Shown one piece after another: positions 34,029 to 42,645 of a stretch of DNA of 60,655 nucleotides. The notes under the pieces were generated by a model. It did no database searches. It was not told the DNA's origin and saw only the letters and a program-made list of their open reading frames with translations. How positions within the stretch are numbered: position 1 is the first letter of the stretch; each line of letters begins with the position of its first letter. Source of the DNA: a virus; the IMG/VR virus record IMGVR_UViG_3300020442_003253, positions 1 to 60,655 of that record; one strand, given 5' to 3'. The position numbers and the translations under genes were made by a program.

Positions 34029-34517
34029 CTATTTATCCATATTTTTTAGTTTTTCTAATAGACTGTTACGATCTGTAACTAGATACCCTTCGCCTTGTAC
34101 AACATTATTCTCTGTTGTAGATTCTTTATCTAACTTTTCTTTTTTTAATTGGAGTTCTACCATCTTTAGTTTTTTATCTAGTTTTGCAACTTTACTATCT
34201 AGATTTGTTTTTAACATTTGTCCTGCTACTTCAAAGATCCTACCACTATATCTAGCCTCTACGTTCATCCCTAAATCCATTAAATCTTCATAAGCTGCCA
34301 TAGATTTTTCAGATACTTCGTCGAGCTCAATGTCACCCATATCACCAAGTCCATTTACTTTGGGCAAGGCTGCAGCAATTTTGTCAAATTCTTCTATCTG
34401 TTCTAAAGTATGAGATTGGACAGGTATACTTTTTTGTTTCTTGTTTTTTTTACTATCTTCGTCAATAATTTCTTTTGATTCTGGCAGGTTTAGTAACTCT
34501 TCTAATTTTTTTGTCAT
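34029..34517 (-). CDS. 16: Terminase small subunit gp16
   Basis: A 162-residue protein. AALPKVNGLGDMGDIELDEVSEKSMAAYEDLMDLGMNVEARYSGRIFEVAGQML is the conserved oligomerisation region, followed by the coiled-coil KTNLDSKVAKLDKKLKMVELQLKKEKLDK, as in T4 gp16. The N-terminus is charged. It recognises DNA for packaging and stimulates gp17 ATPase. A late box AATAAATA lies 21 nt upstream of the ATG. Confidence 0.8.
   Translation of the reverse strand: MTKKLEELLNLPESKEIIDEDSKKNKKQKSIPVQSHTLEQIEEFDKIAAALPKVNGLGDMGDIELDEVSEKSMAAYEDLMDLGMNVEARYSGRIFEVAGQMLKTNLDSKVAKLDKKLKMVELQLKKEKLDKESTTENNVVQGEGYLVTDRNSLLEKLKNMDK
34030..34037 (-). promoter_or_regulatory. Late promoter box GATAAATA
   Basis: GATAAATA on the minus strand, 21 nt upstream of the ATG at 34008, overlapping the gp16 end. 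Confidence 0.55.
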
Positions 34518-34538
34518 GGTAAATACTCTAATAAATAC

Positions 34539-34546
34539 TATTTATT
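34539..34546 (-). promoter_or_regulatory. Late promoter box AATAAATA for gp16
   Basis: Minus-strand AATAAATA with a 21-nt leader to the ATG at 34517, the same spacing as the next promoter at 34030. Confidence 0.5.
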
Positions 34547-34547
34547 T

Positions 34548-34985
34548 TTACCGCTTTTTACCATAGTGAAAAATGTCATTTTCAGTAATAACTCTAAAAA
34601 GAATACCTTGAGGTTTGCACCACGCTTTAGCCGCATTCCATTTTGCTTGATTTAAAGCGTAATGTGCTTGATTGTTACGACTCCTACCAATTTTTTCTTG
34701 TATTGCTTGATTTGCGGGTTTAACCTCAATTAATTCTGTTCTTATTTTACCTGTTTTATCACTAAACTGTATTAGGAAATCTGGTACGTAGATTGTCTTT
34801 TTGCCTGTTAAAGGATTTATATATGGTATTTTAATCCCTTCAGAAACCCATTGGGTTATACTAGGATGTTCGTCACAAAAACGCATCATAGTAAATTCCC
34901 AACTGCTTCTATATAACGGCGTGCTTCCACCTATGTATTTTTCAGGATTTTTGCAGCGAAATCTGCCTTGAGCAAAACGTGCCAT
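34548..34985 (-). CDS. 4: Head completion protein gp4 (TnsA-like nuclease fold)
   Basis: A 145-residue protein. Conserved order: RFAQGRFRCKNPEKYIGG, YRSSWEFTMMRFCDEH, VSEGIKIPYINPLTGK, YVPDFLIQF and ELIEVKPANQ. The PDFLI...EvKP pair with the upstream SSWE is the PD-(D/E)xK nuclease site of the T4 gp4 family (150 aa). gp4 is needed to finish filled heads before tail joining. It abuts the subtilase gene upstream by one base. Confidence 0.88.
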   Translation of the reverse strand: MARFAQGRFRCKNPEKYIGGSTPLYRSSWEFTMMRFCDEHPSITQWVSEGIKIPYINPLTGKKTIYVPDFLIQFSDKTGKIRTELIEVKPANQAIQEKIGRSRNNQAHYALNQAKWNAAKAWCKPQGILFRVITENDIFHYGKKR

Positions 34986-34986
34986 C

Positions 34987-37900
34987 TTAAGTTACAGTAA
35001 TTGGACCATTCATTCCTGAATGATTAACACAATTATAATGGAATGAGCCACTGTTGGGAATAGTCCAATCAATATTACCACTGTAGGCACCATTATTCAC
35101 TACACCGCCTGCTTGGTTTCCTGTTCCTGTGCTATTCATAGTTTTAACATACATTGAATGTATTGAGGATACATTCATAGCAAACCTTACCTTGTCACCG
35201 CTAGCAAAAGTCAATGAAGGATCTGTGCCGCTTACACTTCCGTTTGCGTCTGTTCCTGACATAGTATAGTTATTACTATCTAGAGCTGTAACATTAATTG
35301 TGTAATCAGGTGTAAATGTCGGGGTCTGACTAGTGTCATTAATAGTAATATTTTGTGTTTGAGCTACAATTGTACCACTTGTGCTTCCTGTCCTGACCTG
35401 CGCTTGGAAAGTTTCTGCAACTGCTTCTGTTGTTGCATCTGCATCTGGTTGCACAGAAAAAGAGCCTGTATTTGAAGTAATTGTAAAACTTCCACTTGAA
35501 GTAGTAAAATCGCCTGCATTTGTCACTGTCCAATATAAGGTAGTTGCATCATCTACATTTGTTGTAGTGACATTCATTAACAATGTTGTTCCTTCATCAA
35601 CATCAGTTGCATTATTTTGAGGAACAACTGAGTATGTAGGATCAGCAGTAAGGCTTGTATCATTAATAGTTATTGATGATGATGTTACAACAATTGTACC
35701 TCCTACACTTCCAGTCCTAATTTGTGCTTCAAATGTTTCTGCACCTTCTGTAGTTGTATCTGCTGTAGGTACCACACTGAATGATCCTGCATTTGCTGTA
35801 ATTGTAAAACTACCTGACGAAGTTGCAAAATCTCCTGCATTAGTTAGGGTATAATACAAAGTAGTTGCATCGGCGACATTTGTTGTAGTAACATTAAAAG
35901 TCAACGAACTACCTTCATCTATACTTGTTACGTTGCCAGCGGTAGCTATATTATACGATGGACCTGGAGTTTGACTTGTATCATTTATAGTAATAGCGTT
36001 AGATGTAGCAACAACAGTACCTGATACACTTCCAGTCCTTACACTTACGGTAAAGGTTTCTGCGCCTTCTGTAGTCGCATCTGATGTAGGAGTGATATCA
36101 ATCGTTCCTGCATTACTTGTGATGTTAAAAGAACCTGTTGAAGTAGCAAAATCACCAGCATTACTAACACTCCAGTACAAAGTCGTACCGTCAGTTACAT
36201 TACTTGTTGCAACATCAAATGTCAGAGTGCTACCTTCATTTACACTTGTAGCTCCACCTTGGGCTGTTACAGAATATGTTGGAGTATTACTTGCTGAAAC
36301 AACAATATCGCCTGTCATACTATTATGGGTTGTGCAATAATAATAATATGTGCCTGCAGATTGTGGATTAAATTGCACACCGCCATTTTCGGTTAATAGA
36401 CAATTTGCTGATATTGGCCCAGCACTTGTTGCAGATATAATGATAGGATGTGTAGCATAATAAGGATTAACCATGCTTAACACATCATTCACAACCATAT
36501 TAATTGTATAATTTTGTTGTCCAGTAAAATAACCGTTTGTGTCTTGACCTGTAAGAGTTATGTAACTGTTTGCTGAGTCTGCCTTGTGTACATATACCCT
36601 ATGCCAATCACCTATTTCTAATTTTTTTGTTCTTGTTTGCAGCTTTACCCTAGGAAAAACCAGTCCTGATTCTTCTCTTTTATTATTTAATACTGAAAGC
36701 GATGTGCCTGATGTTGTTCTTTGCTGTACATGATACAAGTATCTATTTGCTTCTCCACTTTCATTGACTAGGTCATAATATCCGTCAAGATCTAATCCTC
36801 CGTCATACATTTGATTTTTCTTAGATCCCGGTCCATGGAACCAATCTCGTACTTCTTCATGAGTCATATTTTGTTGAGTTTCTAACAAGCAAGCTATTAC
36901 ACCTGACATTTGCGGACTTGACATACTTGTACCTTGATATTTTCCTACCACAAAATTACTATTCCTTGGATCAGCATATTTTGTTGTATTAGTATCGTCT
37001 CCAGTTTGGTGTAAACTTGATGCAATAGCCATACCTGGTGCATAGCAATCTATAGCAGATCCTTTTGCACTAAACCAAGCTTTTCTATCATTACCATAAT
37101 AATCAGCAGCTCCGGATATGATCGCTCCGCCCATTCTCTTACTATCGCCTCTACAATAGAAGTAATCAGTACCGCCACTTGTTGTAAGCTTATTATTATA
37201 ATCAGCTTCAGATGGAAGTGCATAAATTTGGTTAGCATTCCCGCCAGACCCTATCATTATAACTCCGGCTGCCAACATATCTTGAATATCTGTTATTTCG
37301 CTGTTTAGTATCTCGGGAGTCTTTATTAATGTCCCGTCTATTTCGCCATTAAGACCGTAACTCCGTAATTGAGCAGTAGTTAATGAAGATGCATCGTTAG
37401 TTACAACTGTTCCCCGAAATGTAATAGATGCATTTGTCATATTTCTCCACCACTGGCTACCATAACTGGCATTTATTAAAGTAGGATTTTTCCTTCCAGT
37501 AACTGGATTGATTGGTTTTGTTTCATGAAATTCTTGGATAAAATTATACTTATACTGATAAAATGTAGAAGTGTTTATTCCGCCTGAATAGGGGCTTATG
37601 TTGTAAATAGTTGCACTCCTTGCCCAACCTTGTGTGTTTCCTGCAACAGTTCCTGCAACATGCATTCCATGATCTGCTCCGTAAATCGTACTGTTTGTAT
37701 CGCCATATAAATAATGGCTAATTCTAGGAACAGCTGAGCTGACAGCATTTCCAAATATATTCCATGAAAAAACATCCCAGTCAAGTTTTACAAATCTTAT
37801 GTTACCTGTTCCATCTGCATTTACTGTAAATTCAGGATGATTTGGATTTATCAATCCGTCTACTACAATAACATCAACATGTTCGCCTGACAATGTACTG

Positions 37901-38292
37901 GTTATTTCTCCAGTCCTATTAGAGTATGATGTACCCCACGATCCATCTTGTGTTCCTTCTATAACTCTCAGCAAACCCCAATTTTTGTGTTCGCTTGCCA
38001 TTGTATTAGAACGCCACCAATAATCACTATCTTGGATCCAGCCTTCAGGTTCTACTTCTATCCGTTTTTTGTGTTCTTCTACTGATATTATATCTAATAC
38101 ACGAGGATCATTCCTTATCAGCGCAACTTCATTTTCTTCTAAAATGTAGTTAGTATTTCTATTTCTAGGCCTACGCATAGCAACATCTACATTCCTATCA
38201 GGTATGTATAAATTACCGCCAGGTGTTTCCATGTCATCATAAAAATCATCTAGATCTTCAAAAGAATGTAGGGTAATAATGTATTCTTGCAT
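34987..38292 (-). CDS. Subtilisin-like protease fused to beta-repeat and copper-site-like domains
   Basis: A 1101-residue protein. Residues 1-75 resemble an inhibitor I9-type propeptide. The S8 protease follows with Asp145 (VIVVDG), His208 (DHGMHVAG), oxyanion Asn352 (GSGGNAN) and Ser456 (GTSMSSP), so the full triad is present. Residues about 565-668 form a beta domain ending YYCTTHNSM (Cys653, His656, Met659). Three ~105-residue repeats follow (each with EGxxLTF, TTLYW, NAGDF and ITINDTS), like Calx-beta or Ig modules. The last 90 residues repeat the copper-site pattern, CVNHSGM (1088-1094). No signal peptide, so it probably acts on the virion, degrading host surface protein or maturing a tail part. 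Confidence 0.88.
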   Translation of the reverse strand: MQEYIITLHSFEDLDDFYDDMETPGGNLYIPDRNVDVAMRRPRNRNTNYILEENEVALIRNDPRVLDIISVEEHKKRIEVEPEGWIQDSDYWWRSNTMASEHKNWGLLRVIEGTQDGSWGTSYSNRTGEITSTLSGEHVDVIVVDGLINPNHPEFTVNADGTGNIRFVKLDWDVFSWNIFGNAVSSAVPRISHYLYGDTNSTIYGADHGMHVAGTVAGNTQGWARSATIYNISPYSGGINTSTFYQYKYNFIQEFHETKPINPVTGRKNPTLINASYGSQWWRNMTNASITFRGTVVTNDASSLTTAQLRSYGLNGEIDGTLIKTPEILNSEITDIQDMLAAGVIMIGSGGNANQIYALPSEADYNNKLTTSGGTDYFYCRGDSKRMGGAIISGAADYYGNDRKAWFSAKGSAIDCYAPGMAIASSLHQTGDDTNTTKYADPRNSNFVVGKYQGTSMSSPQMSGVIACLLETQQNMTHEEVRDWFHGPGSKKNQMYDGGLDLDGYYDLVNESGEANRYLYHVQQRTTSGTSLSVLNNKREESGLVFPRVKLQTRTKKLEIGDWHRVYVHKADSANSYITLTGQDTNGYFTGQQNYTINMVVNDVLSMVNPYYATHPIIISATSAGPISANCLLTENGGVQFNPQSAGTYYYYCTTHNSMTGDIVVSASNTPTYSVTAQGGATSVNEGSTLTFDVATSNVTDGTTLYWSVSNAGDFATSTGSFNITSNAGTIDITPTSDATTEGAETFTVSVRTGSVSGTVVATSNAITINDTSQTPGPSYNIATAGNVTSIDEGSSLTFNVTTTNVADATTLYYTLTNAGDFATSSGSFTITANAGSFSVVPTADTTTEGAETFEAQIRTGSVGGTIVVTSSSITINDTSLTADPTYSVVPQNNATDVDEGTTLLMNVTTTNVDDATTLYWTVTNAGDFTTSSGSFTITSNTGSFSVQPDADATTEAVAETFQAQVRTGSTSGTIVAQTQNITINDTSQTPTFTPDYTINVTALDSNNYTMSGTDANGSVSGTDPSLTFASGDKVRFAMNVSSIHSMYVKTMNSTGTGNQAGGVVNNGAYSGNIDWTIPNSGSFHYNCVNHSGMNGPITVT

Positions 38293-38298
38293 TAAGAA

Positions 38299-39171
38299 TT
38301 ATCCTTCTACTTGAACTAAAGTGAGCGTGACAGTAATTGCTGCAGATGCACCTGATTTGTTAACAACTTTTAAAGGTATATCTGTAGTCACAGGTGATTC
38401 ATTATTGAAGCCAAATACACCAGGACTTATGAGTAAAGTATCTGCTCCTGTAGTAATTGCTTCTGCAATAACTCCACTTCCAGGTAAAGGGTCAGTAGTT
38501 TCAGCTCTTGCTGCATCAGCAGTTCTACTTGCTGTGTCTGAATAGACAGTAACCCATGCTGCAGCCGATGTTTCTATTTTTAAGAGATAATAACTTTTGA
38601 ATCCTGTTATAGTTATGTTGTCTGCTGATCCATCTAATATTGAAGTTGTGGTTGCATTTGCAGTAGATCTTGATAAAGTGGCATTGTCAGCTTGATTTGC
38701 AATTGCTACCCAAGCTCCGCTATGGGCAAAATACATCCTACCGTCTTGATGACTATGCAATATTGCTCCATGATACGTTGATGGAGAAGGAAATGTAGCT
38801 TGTGAACTGTAATAAAACGGTATCACAGTTCCTTCTACTGCTGGAGCTACAATTGCTCCTACATCACTAATTGTAACAAGACTATTTTGTAAGGTATCTC
38901 CTGTAGTGCTATCAAATCGTACAATTGCATTATCAGTTGAATTAGGCGCTTTGTTCACATCTCCTGAAGCAATAGATGATATTGTTCCGTCTCCGGTCAC
39001 AGTTATTGTAGTATTGTCAACTTTTACAACACCTACATCTGCTGCAGTTGCTATAGGTAGGGCTGCGCCGGCATTATTTGCATTCCAGCTGGTACCGTCC
39101 CATGTCCAAGTAATATCACCTACTACATGCGTATCGTTAACTAGCGGTGAATTTGGAAAATTAATTGCCAT
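38299..39171 (-). CDS. Virion/tail fibre-like protein
   Basis: A 290-residue protein. MAINFPNSPLVNDTHVVGDITWTWDGTSWNANN is the N-terminal module common in marine phage fibres, then VVKVDNTTITVTGDGTISSI, and a C-terminal jelly-roll-like half (FKSYYLLKIETSAAAWVTVYSDTASRTADAAR..., PLKVVNKSGASAAITVTLTLVQVEG). Ala/Thr/Ser-rich. RBS AAAGGA is present. Adjacent genes are the subtilase and another fibre gene. Confidence 0.65.
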   Translation of the reverse strand: MAINFPNSPLVNDTHVVGDITWTWDGTSWNANNAGAALPIATAADVGVVKVDNTTITVTGDGTISSIASGDVNKAPNSTDNAIVRFDSTTGDTLQNSLVTISDVGAIVAPAVEGTVIPFYYSSQATFPSPSTYHGAILHSHQDGRMYFAHSGAWVAIANQADNATLSRSTANATTTSILDGSADNITITGFKSYYLLKIETSAAAWVTVYSDTASRTADAARAETTDPLPGSGVIAEAITTGADTLLISPGVFGFNNESPVTTDIPLKVVNKSGASAAITVTLTLVQVEG

Positions 39172-39189
39172 GTTTGTTTATTCCTTTAC

Positions 39190-40401
39190 TTATAAATCAT
39201 AGATTATGATCATAATTTCGCCTAAGTTTAATGGATCTTCATTCCAGCGTCTAATTATAAATTCTACTCTGTCGGTAAATCTAGTTGTACCAATTTGTGC
39301 GCCATTTCCTGCTACCCAATTAGTACCATCATAACAAGCATTAACAATGTAATCTGTTCTAGCTGAGTATGAGGATGGAAACGTAAGGGTGTAAATTACA
39401 TCTGTACTTTGAGCTGTTCCATCGCCTCCAGACTTTGCTACAGTATAGCCTGTGGTGCCGCTCCATGTCGGAGAGTTAGCATTCATATCAATAAATCCAA
39501 CTGCAGTTGGTAAATTTTGAGCTGTGCTATAACCAGTTTGGGGTGTAGCATCTACCCATTGCAAACTGGTTCCATCATTGTAATATACTTTTAGAACTCC
39601 GACAGTTGAATCCCACCAAAGATCTCCACTGTCTGGATTTGACGGAGTAGTGTCACTAATTGTTACACTGGCACTATTGATTGATGTTGGAACAAATCTA
39701 TTATTACTTGCAGACCATTCTAATACTTGCCCATCTGATATTCCTGCTAAACTTACATCACTATGATTTGCAACTGTTCCATATTGCGTCAGGTATCCAG
39801 CTACACTATGATCCCCCCATCCGTAAGCAGTATTCCAATCTGTAATGTTTTGTGCTGTAATTCCACCAGCTGGATCACTTGGTCCTATATATCCAGCTAC
39901 ACTATGATCCCCCCATCCGTAAGCAGTATTCCAATCTGTAATGTTTTGTGCTGTAATTCCACCAGCTGCACTAGCTGTAAAGACTGGGTCAGTTTCTGTA
40001 ACTGTATTAACTGCTGATACCCAGATTGTGCCGTTGTATTGTAAGACATGTCCAGGTGTAGGATTAGATATGGATACATCTCCTAGGTCATTTAAATTTG
40101 TATCCCCTAAACTTGTTAAATATCCTTGGGTAGCGTGATTGCCCCAATTGTATGCGGTGCTCCAATTGGTAATATTTTGAGTAGTAATATTATATGCTGC
40201 ACTTGCTACAAAAATTGGATCAGTTTCTTCATAAAATGTAATATATCCTTGGAGAGAATGATCCCCCCATCCGTAAGCAGTATCCCAATTAGGTTTGCTT
40301 GTTTCTAAGGTAGTTGTGCGGGTATTTAACTCAGAAAAATTACCATCTAATTCTTCAAATGTTAAAGCTTCGCCTTTTGTCAATCTTAAAGTTATTGCCA
40401 T
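39190..40401 (-). CDS. Tail fibre-like protein with WGDH repeats
   Basis: A 403-residue protein. After MAITLRLTKGEALTFEELDGNF it carries four copies of a ~32-residue repeat, W-[DNS]-TAY-[GN]-WG-[DN]-H-[SA]-xx-GY (e.g. WDTAYGWGDHSLQGY). A tip half follows with GDLWWDSTVGVLKVYYNDGTSLQWVDA, a common carbohydrate-binding or fibre turn. Two of the repeats are identical at DNA level over 79 bp. It ends with its stop overlapping the next gene's start by one base. Confidence 0.7.
   Translation of the reverse strand: MAITLRLTKGEALTFEELDGNFSELNTRTTTLETSKPNWDTAYGWGDHSLQGYITFYEETDPIFVASAAYNITTQNITNWSTAYNWGNHATQGYLTSLGDTNLNDLGDVSISNPTPGHVLQYNGTIWVSAVNTVTETDPVFTASAAGGITAQNITDWNTAYGWGDHSVAGYIGPSDPAGGITAQNITDWNTAYGWGDHSVAGYLTQYGTVANHSDVSLAGISDGQVLEWSASNNRFVPTSINSASVTISDTTPSNPDSGDLWWDSTVGVLKVYYNDGTSLQWVDATPQTGYSTAQNLPTAVGFIDMNANSPTWSGTTGYTVAKSGGDGTAQSTDVIYTLTFPSSYSARTDYIVNACYDGTNWVAGNGAQIGTTRFTDRVEFIIRRWNEDPLNLGEIMIIIYDL
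39794..39872. repeat. 79-bp exact direct repeat, copy 1
   Basis: Identical to 39890-39968 and offset by exactly 96 bp (32 codons), inside the fibre gene. Confidence 0.9.
39890..39968. repeat. 79-bp exact direct repeat, copy 2
   Basis: Second copy of the fibre repeat. The absence of any mismatch indicates recent duplication or gene conversion. Confidence 0.9.
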
Positions 40402-40868
40402 TATAGTACATATCCTTGTTCAACATATCCTGTTGTAATATATTGTGAATCTGGGTCCTCTACTTGGTCCTGCCCAAAACCAACATTATCAGGTTCAGTA
40501 TTTACTTTATCTCCAATTGATCGCAATTCGGTAAGGGAATTATTATTTGCTGTCCTATAACCTAATTGTGAAGTTTTACCTCTGCTGGCATTTAATATTT
40601 TTGTAACCACAGTAGATAAACTTGGTTCATTCAATTTTCCTAACGAGTCTATTAGTGTAAAAACAGATATGCTTTCTTTTTTTGCCTGGGTCATTATAAC
40701 CTGGCTAACTGTACGTGATGCAGTTTCACCAAAATTTCTTTTATCAAAAAAACCAACAACCGCATCGTATTCGGAAACTGGAAATTGTATTTTTTTAGTA
40801 AAATATGAATCAAAAAATTCAACAACTTTCTGTTCTGATTTTTTTTCTTTTGTTGGTAATGATGACAT
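40401..40868 (-). CDS. Conserved virion-associated protein, 155 aa
   Basis: A 155-residue protein, MSSLPTKEKKSEQKVVEFFDSYFTKKIQFPVSEYDAVVGFFDKR..., mostly helical in the first two thirds, with a polar C-terminal tail (DPDSQYITTGYVEQGYVL). Position between tail tube-like and fibre genes and its late context suggest a virion part. I do not recognise a T4 equivalent. AAGGA lies before the ATG. Confidence 0.55.
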   Translation of the reverse strand: MSSLPTKEKKSEQKVVEFFDSYFTKKIQFPVSEYDAVVGFFDKRNFGETASRTVSQVIMTQAKKESISVFTLIDSLGKLNEPSLSTVVTKILNASRGKTSQLGYRTANNNSLTELRSIGDKVNTEPDNVGFGQDQVEDPDSQYITTGYVEQGYVL

Positions 40869-40876
40869 AAAAATCC

Positions 40877-41935
40877 TTATAAACTTGGAAATTCTAAATT
40901 CTGTAATCCACTTACTGTATTATCGTAAAAATCTTCATTTGCTCCGGTAATGATATTCGTTATATCTTCACGGATTCCTTCTTCTGTTAAATCCTGGATA
41001 TTACCTATTAAATTTACACCTGCAAGCACTGCTGCAATTGGATTGTTAAATCCTTTACCAGTTCTTGTGTAATCAAATAAATCTACTCCACCTGATAATA
41101 TTGCACCTAATGATACTGAACCTCCGCCTACTAATGTGTTTGGGCTAGGAGTTGCATCATAATGCGCTAAATCTCCAAATCCTACCGGTTCTCCTTGTCC
41201 GCCTTCTGTTACTCCGCCTCTGTCAATCCACACAGTCTCATATGCAACTGTCATACTGTTTTCATTTGTATCACTTCCAGGGGAAGAATCTACATTACCA
41301 TGATTCCACTCTGTTATTATAGGGTTGACTAGAGTATAGGTAGTGTAAGTATGCCTTGTCATTTGGCTAATTTGAATATTTACAATAAAAGGATCTGTTA
41401 CGCCATTATGTAATCCGAATGCATATTTGTTGCGAACTTCTCCCTTGTATGTGCTATCTCCTGCATCAGCTTGGCCGTACAATTTATTGTAAGCGCCCTT
41501 GGCCATATCAGATAATCCATAATTTCCATCTAGATAATAGTATCTATAATAAGCCTCTAACATTCCTGTTATAATGCCTAAATTGTCATCATGGAAATTT
41601 ATTGTAATAGGATTGTAAGTAAGTCCTGTTTGGATTTGTTTTGTTCTATTATATTTTTTTTTTGCTTCTACATTTGCAGTAAAAGATGGTAATGTAGAAT
41701 TTTTTACAAGTAAACCTGCTTCTAATTTATGTTTTTGATCCCATGACAGCAATGTCTTTTGCATTGCAGGACTAAAAGTAAAAGCGACATGGTATAGAAA
41801 CTTTACTTTAGGAGCAAGTCTAAATGAATTTTTAACAAAGGTCCTGCTAGCATGCCTAGCATCACCTAAATTTCCTTTTGGATTTAGGGTTCCTGATAAA
41901 AGATTATCAAAGAATCCATTAAATGCATTACTCAT
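40877..41935 (-). CDS. Tail-tube-fold baseplate/tube protein
   Basis: A 352-residue protein. KVKFLYHVAFTFSPAMQ, LPSFTANVEAKKKYNRTKQIQTGLTYNPITINFHDD and LGIITGMLEAYYRYYYLDGNY follow the strand order of gp19-like tail-tube folds, as in T4 gp54/gp48 tube-initiation proteins. The C-terminal third is Gly-rich. It lies directly beyond gp19 in the operon. The assignment to a specific T4 gene is uncertain; gp54-like is my best guess. Confidence 0.55.
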   Translation of the reverse strand: MSNAFNGFFDNLLSGTLNPKGNLGDARHASRTFVKNSFRLAPKVKFLYHVAFTFSPAMQKTLLSWDQKHKLEAGLLVKNSTLPSFTANVEAKKKYNRTKQIQTGLTYNPITINFHDDNLGIITGMLEAYYRYYYLDGNYGLSDMAKGAYNKLYGQADAGDSTYKGEVRNKYAFGLHNGVTDPFIVNIQISQMTRHTYTTYTLVNPIITEWNHGNVDSSPGSDTNENSMTVAYETVWIDRGGVTEGGQGEPVGFGDLAHYDATPSPNTLVGGGSVSLGAILSGGVDLFDYTRTGKGFNNPIAAVLAGVNLIGNIQDLTEEGIREDITNIITGANEDFYDNTVSGLQNLEFPSL

Positions 41936-41985
41936 AATTTACTTTACTATTGAAAGGGCAGGGTTACTGCCCATTATTGAAATTT

Positions 41986-42612
41986 TTATGAACCGCCACC
42001 AGTAGCTAATGTGCTAACATTTCTACCTATAGCAGTACCTATACCTGTACCTTGAGGCGTTTGTATAGCATTATCATAGCGTACATTTAATGTTATGGTG
42101 ACTGGAGCAGATTCAGCATAGTTTAAAGAATTATAATTTGCACTTTCTAAGTAGCATCCATATAATTCAAACGTTTCTAAAATACCCGGAGTATTTGCTC
42201 CGTTGCCGCCATCTAGAATTTCTATTTTGGTAGTAAATTTGTAATCTAATCCAGATGCTGCACTTGATTGCTCATAAAAATCAAATTGCTTTTGGAGTTG
42301 TTCACCTACTAACAGTTGGACTTCATTATTAACATCTTCTCTTAAATTAATTGTAATCGGTTCCCAATTGTGCTTTCCAGCCAAATATACCCTTGAGTTA
42401 TACACATCTAATGTAATTTGATCAAAAGTTAAATTAGGTTTTGTAACATCTACAACTTGCTTTGTTAATTCTGTTGTAGGGGTACTGTTGCCAAAATTTT
42501 GAAAAGATACCCTAAATCTATATTGTAATTTTGGCATCAATAGTGACTGCGAACTGGGGCTATCCCCAGTTGCAAGTGGCACTGTCATTTTTGATAAAGT
42601 TGCTATAGCCAT
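41986..42612 (-). CDS. 19: Tail tube protein gp19
   Basis: A 208-residue protein. MPKLQYRFRVSFQNFG, LTKQVVDVTKPNLTFDQITLDVYNSRVYLAGKHNWEPITINLREDVNN and ESANYNSLNYAESAPVTITLNVRYDNAIQ are the classic gp19 segments. It polymerises into the inner tail tube. A late box GATAAATA and AGGAG ribosome site precede the ATG, and it follows gp18 as in T4. Confidence 0.9.
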   Translation of the reverse strand: MAIATLSKMTVPLATGDSPSSQSLLMPKLQYRFRVSFQNFGNSTPTTELTKQVVDVTKPNLTFDQITLDVYNSRVYLAGKHNWEPITINLREDVNNEVQLLVGEQLQKQFDFYEQSSAASGLDYKFTTKIEILDGGNGANTPGILETFELYGCYLESANYNSLNYAESAPVTITLNVRYDNAIQTPQGTGIGTAIGRNVSTLATGGGS

Positions 42613-42634
42613 TAAATCGCTCCTAATTTATTAT

Positions 42635-42642
42635 TATTTATC
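42635..42642 (-). promoter_or_regulatory. Late promoter box GATAAATA for gp19
   Basis: Minus-strand GATAAATA in the 33-bp gp18-gp19 gap, 22 nt before the ATG at 42612, with AGGAG between. Confidence 0.65.
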
Positions 42643-42645
42643 GTA

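Noticed and set aside
39794-39968. CRISPR-like array
   Set aside because: Just two exact copies within a coding fibre repeat in frame; no regular spacers and no cas genes.
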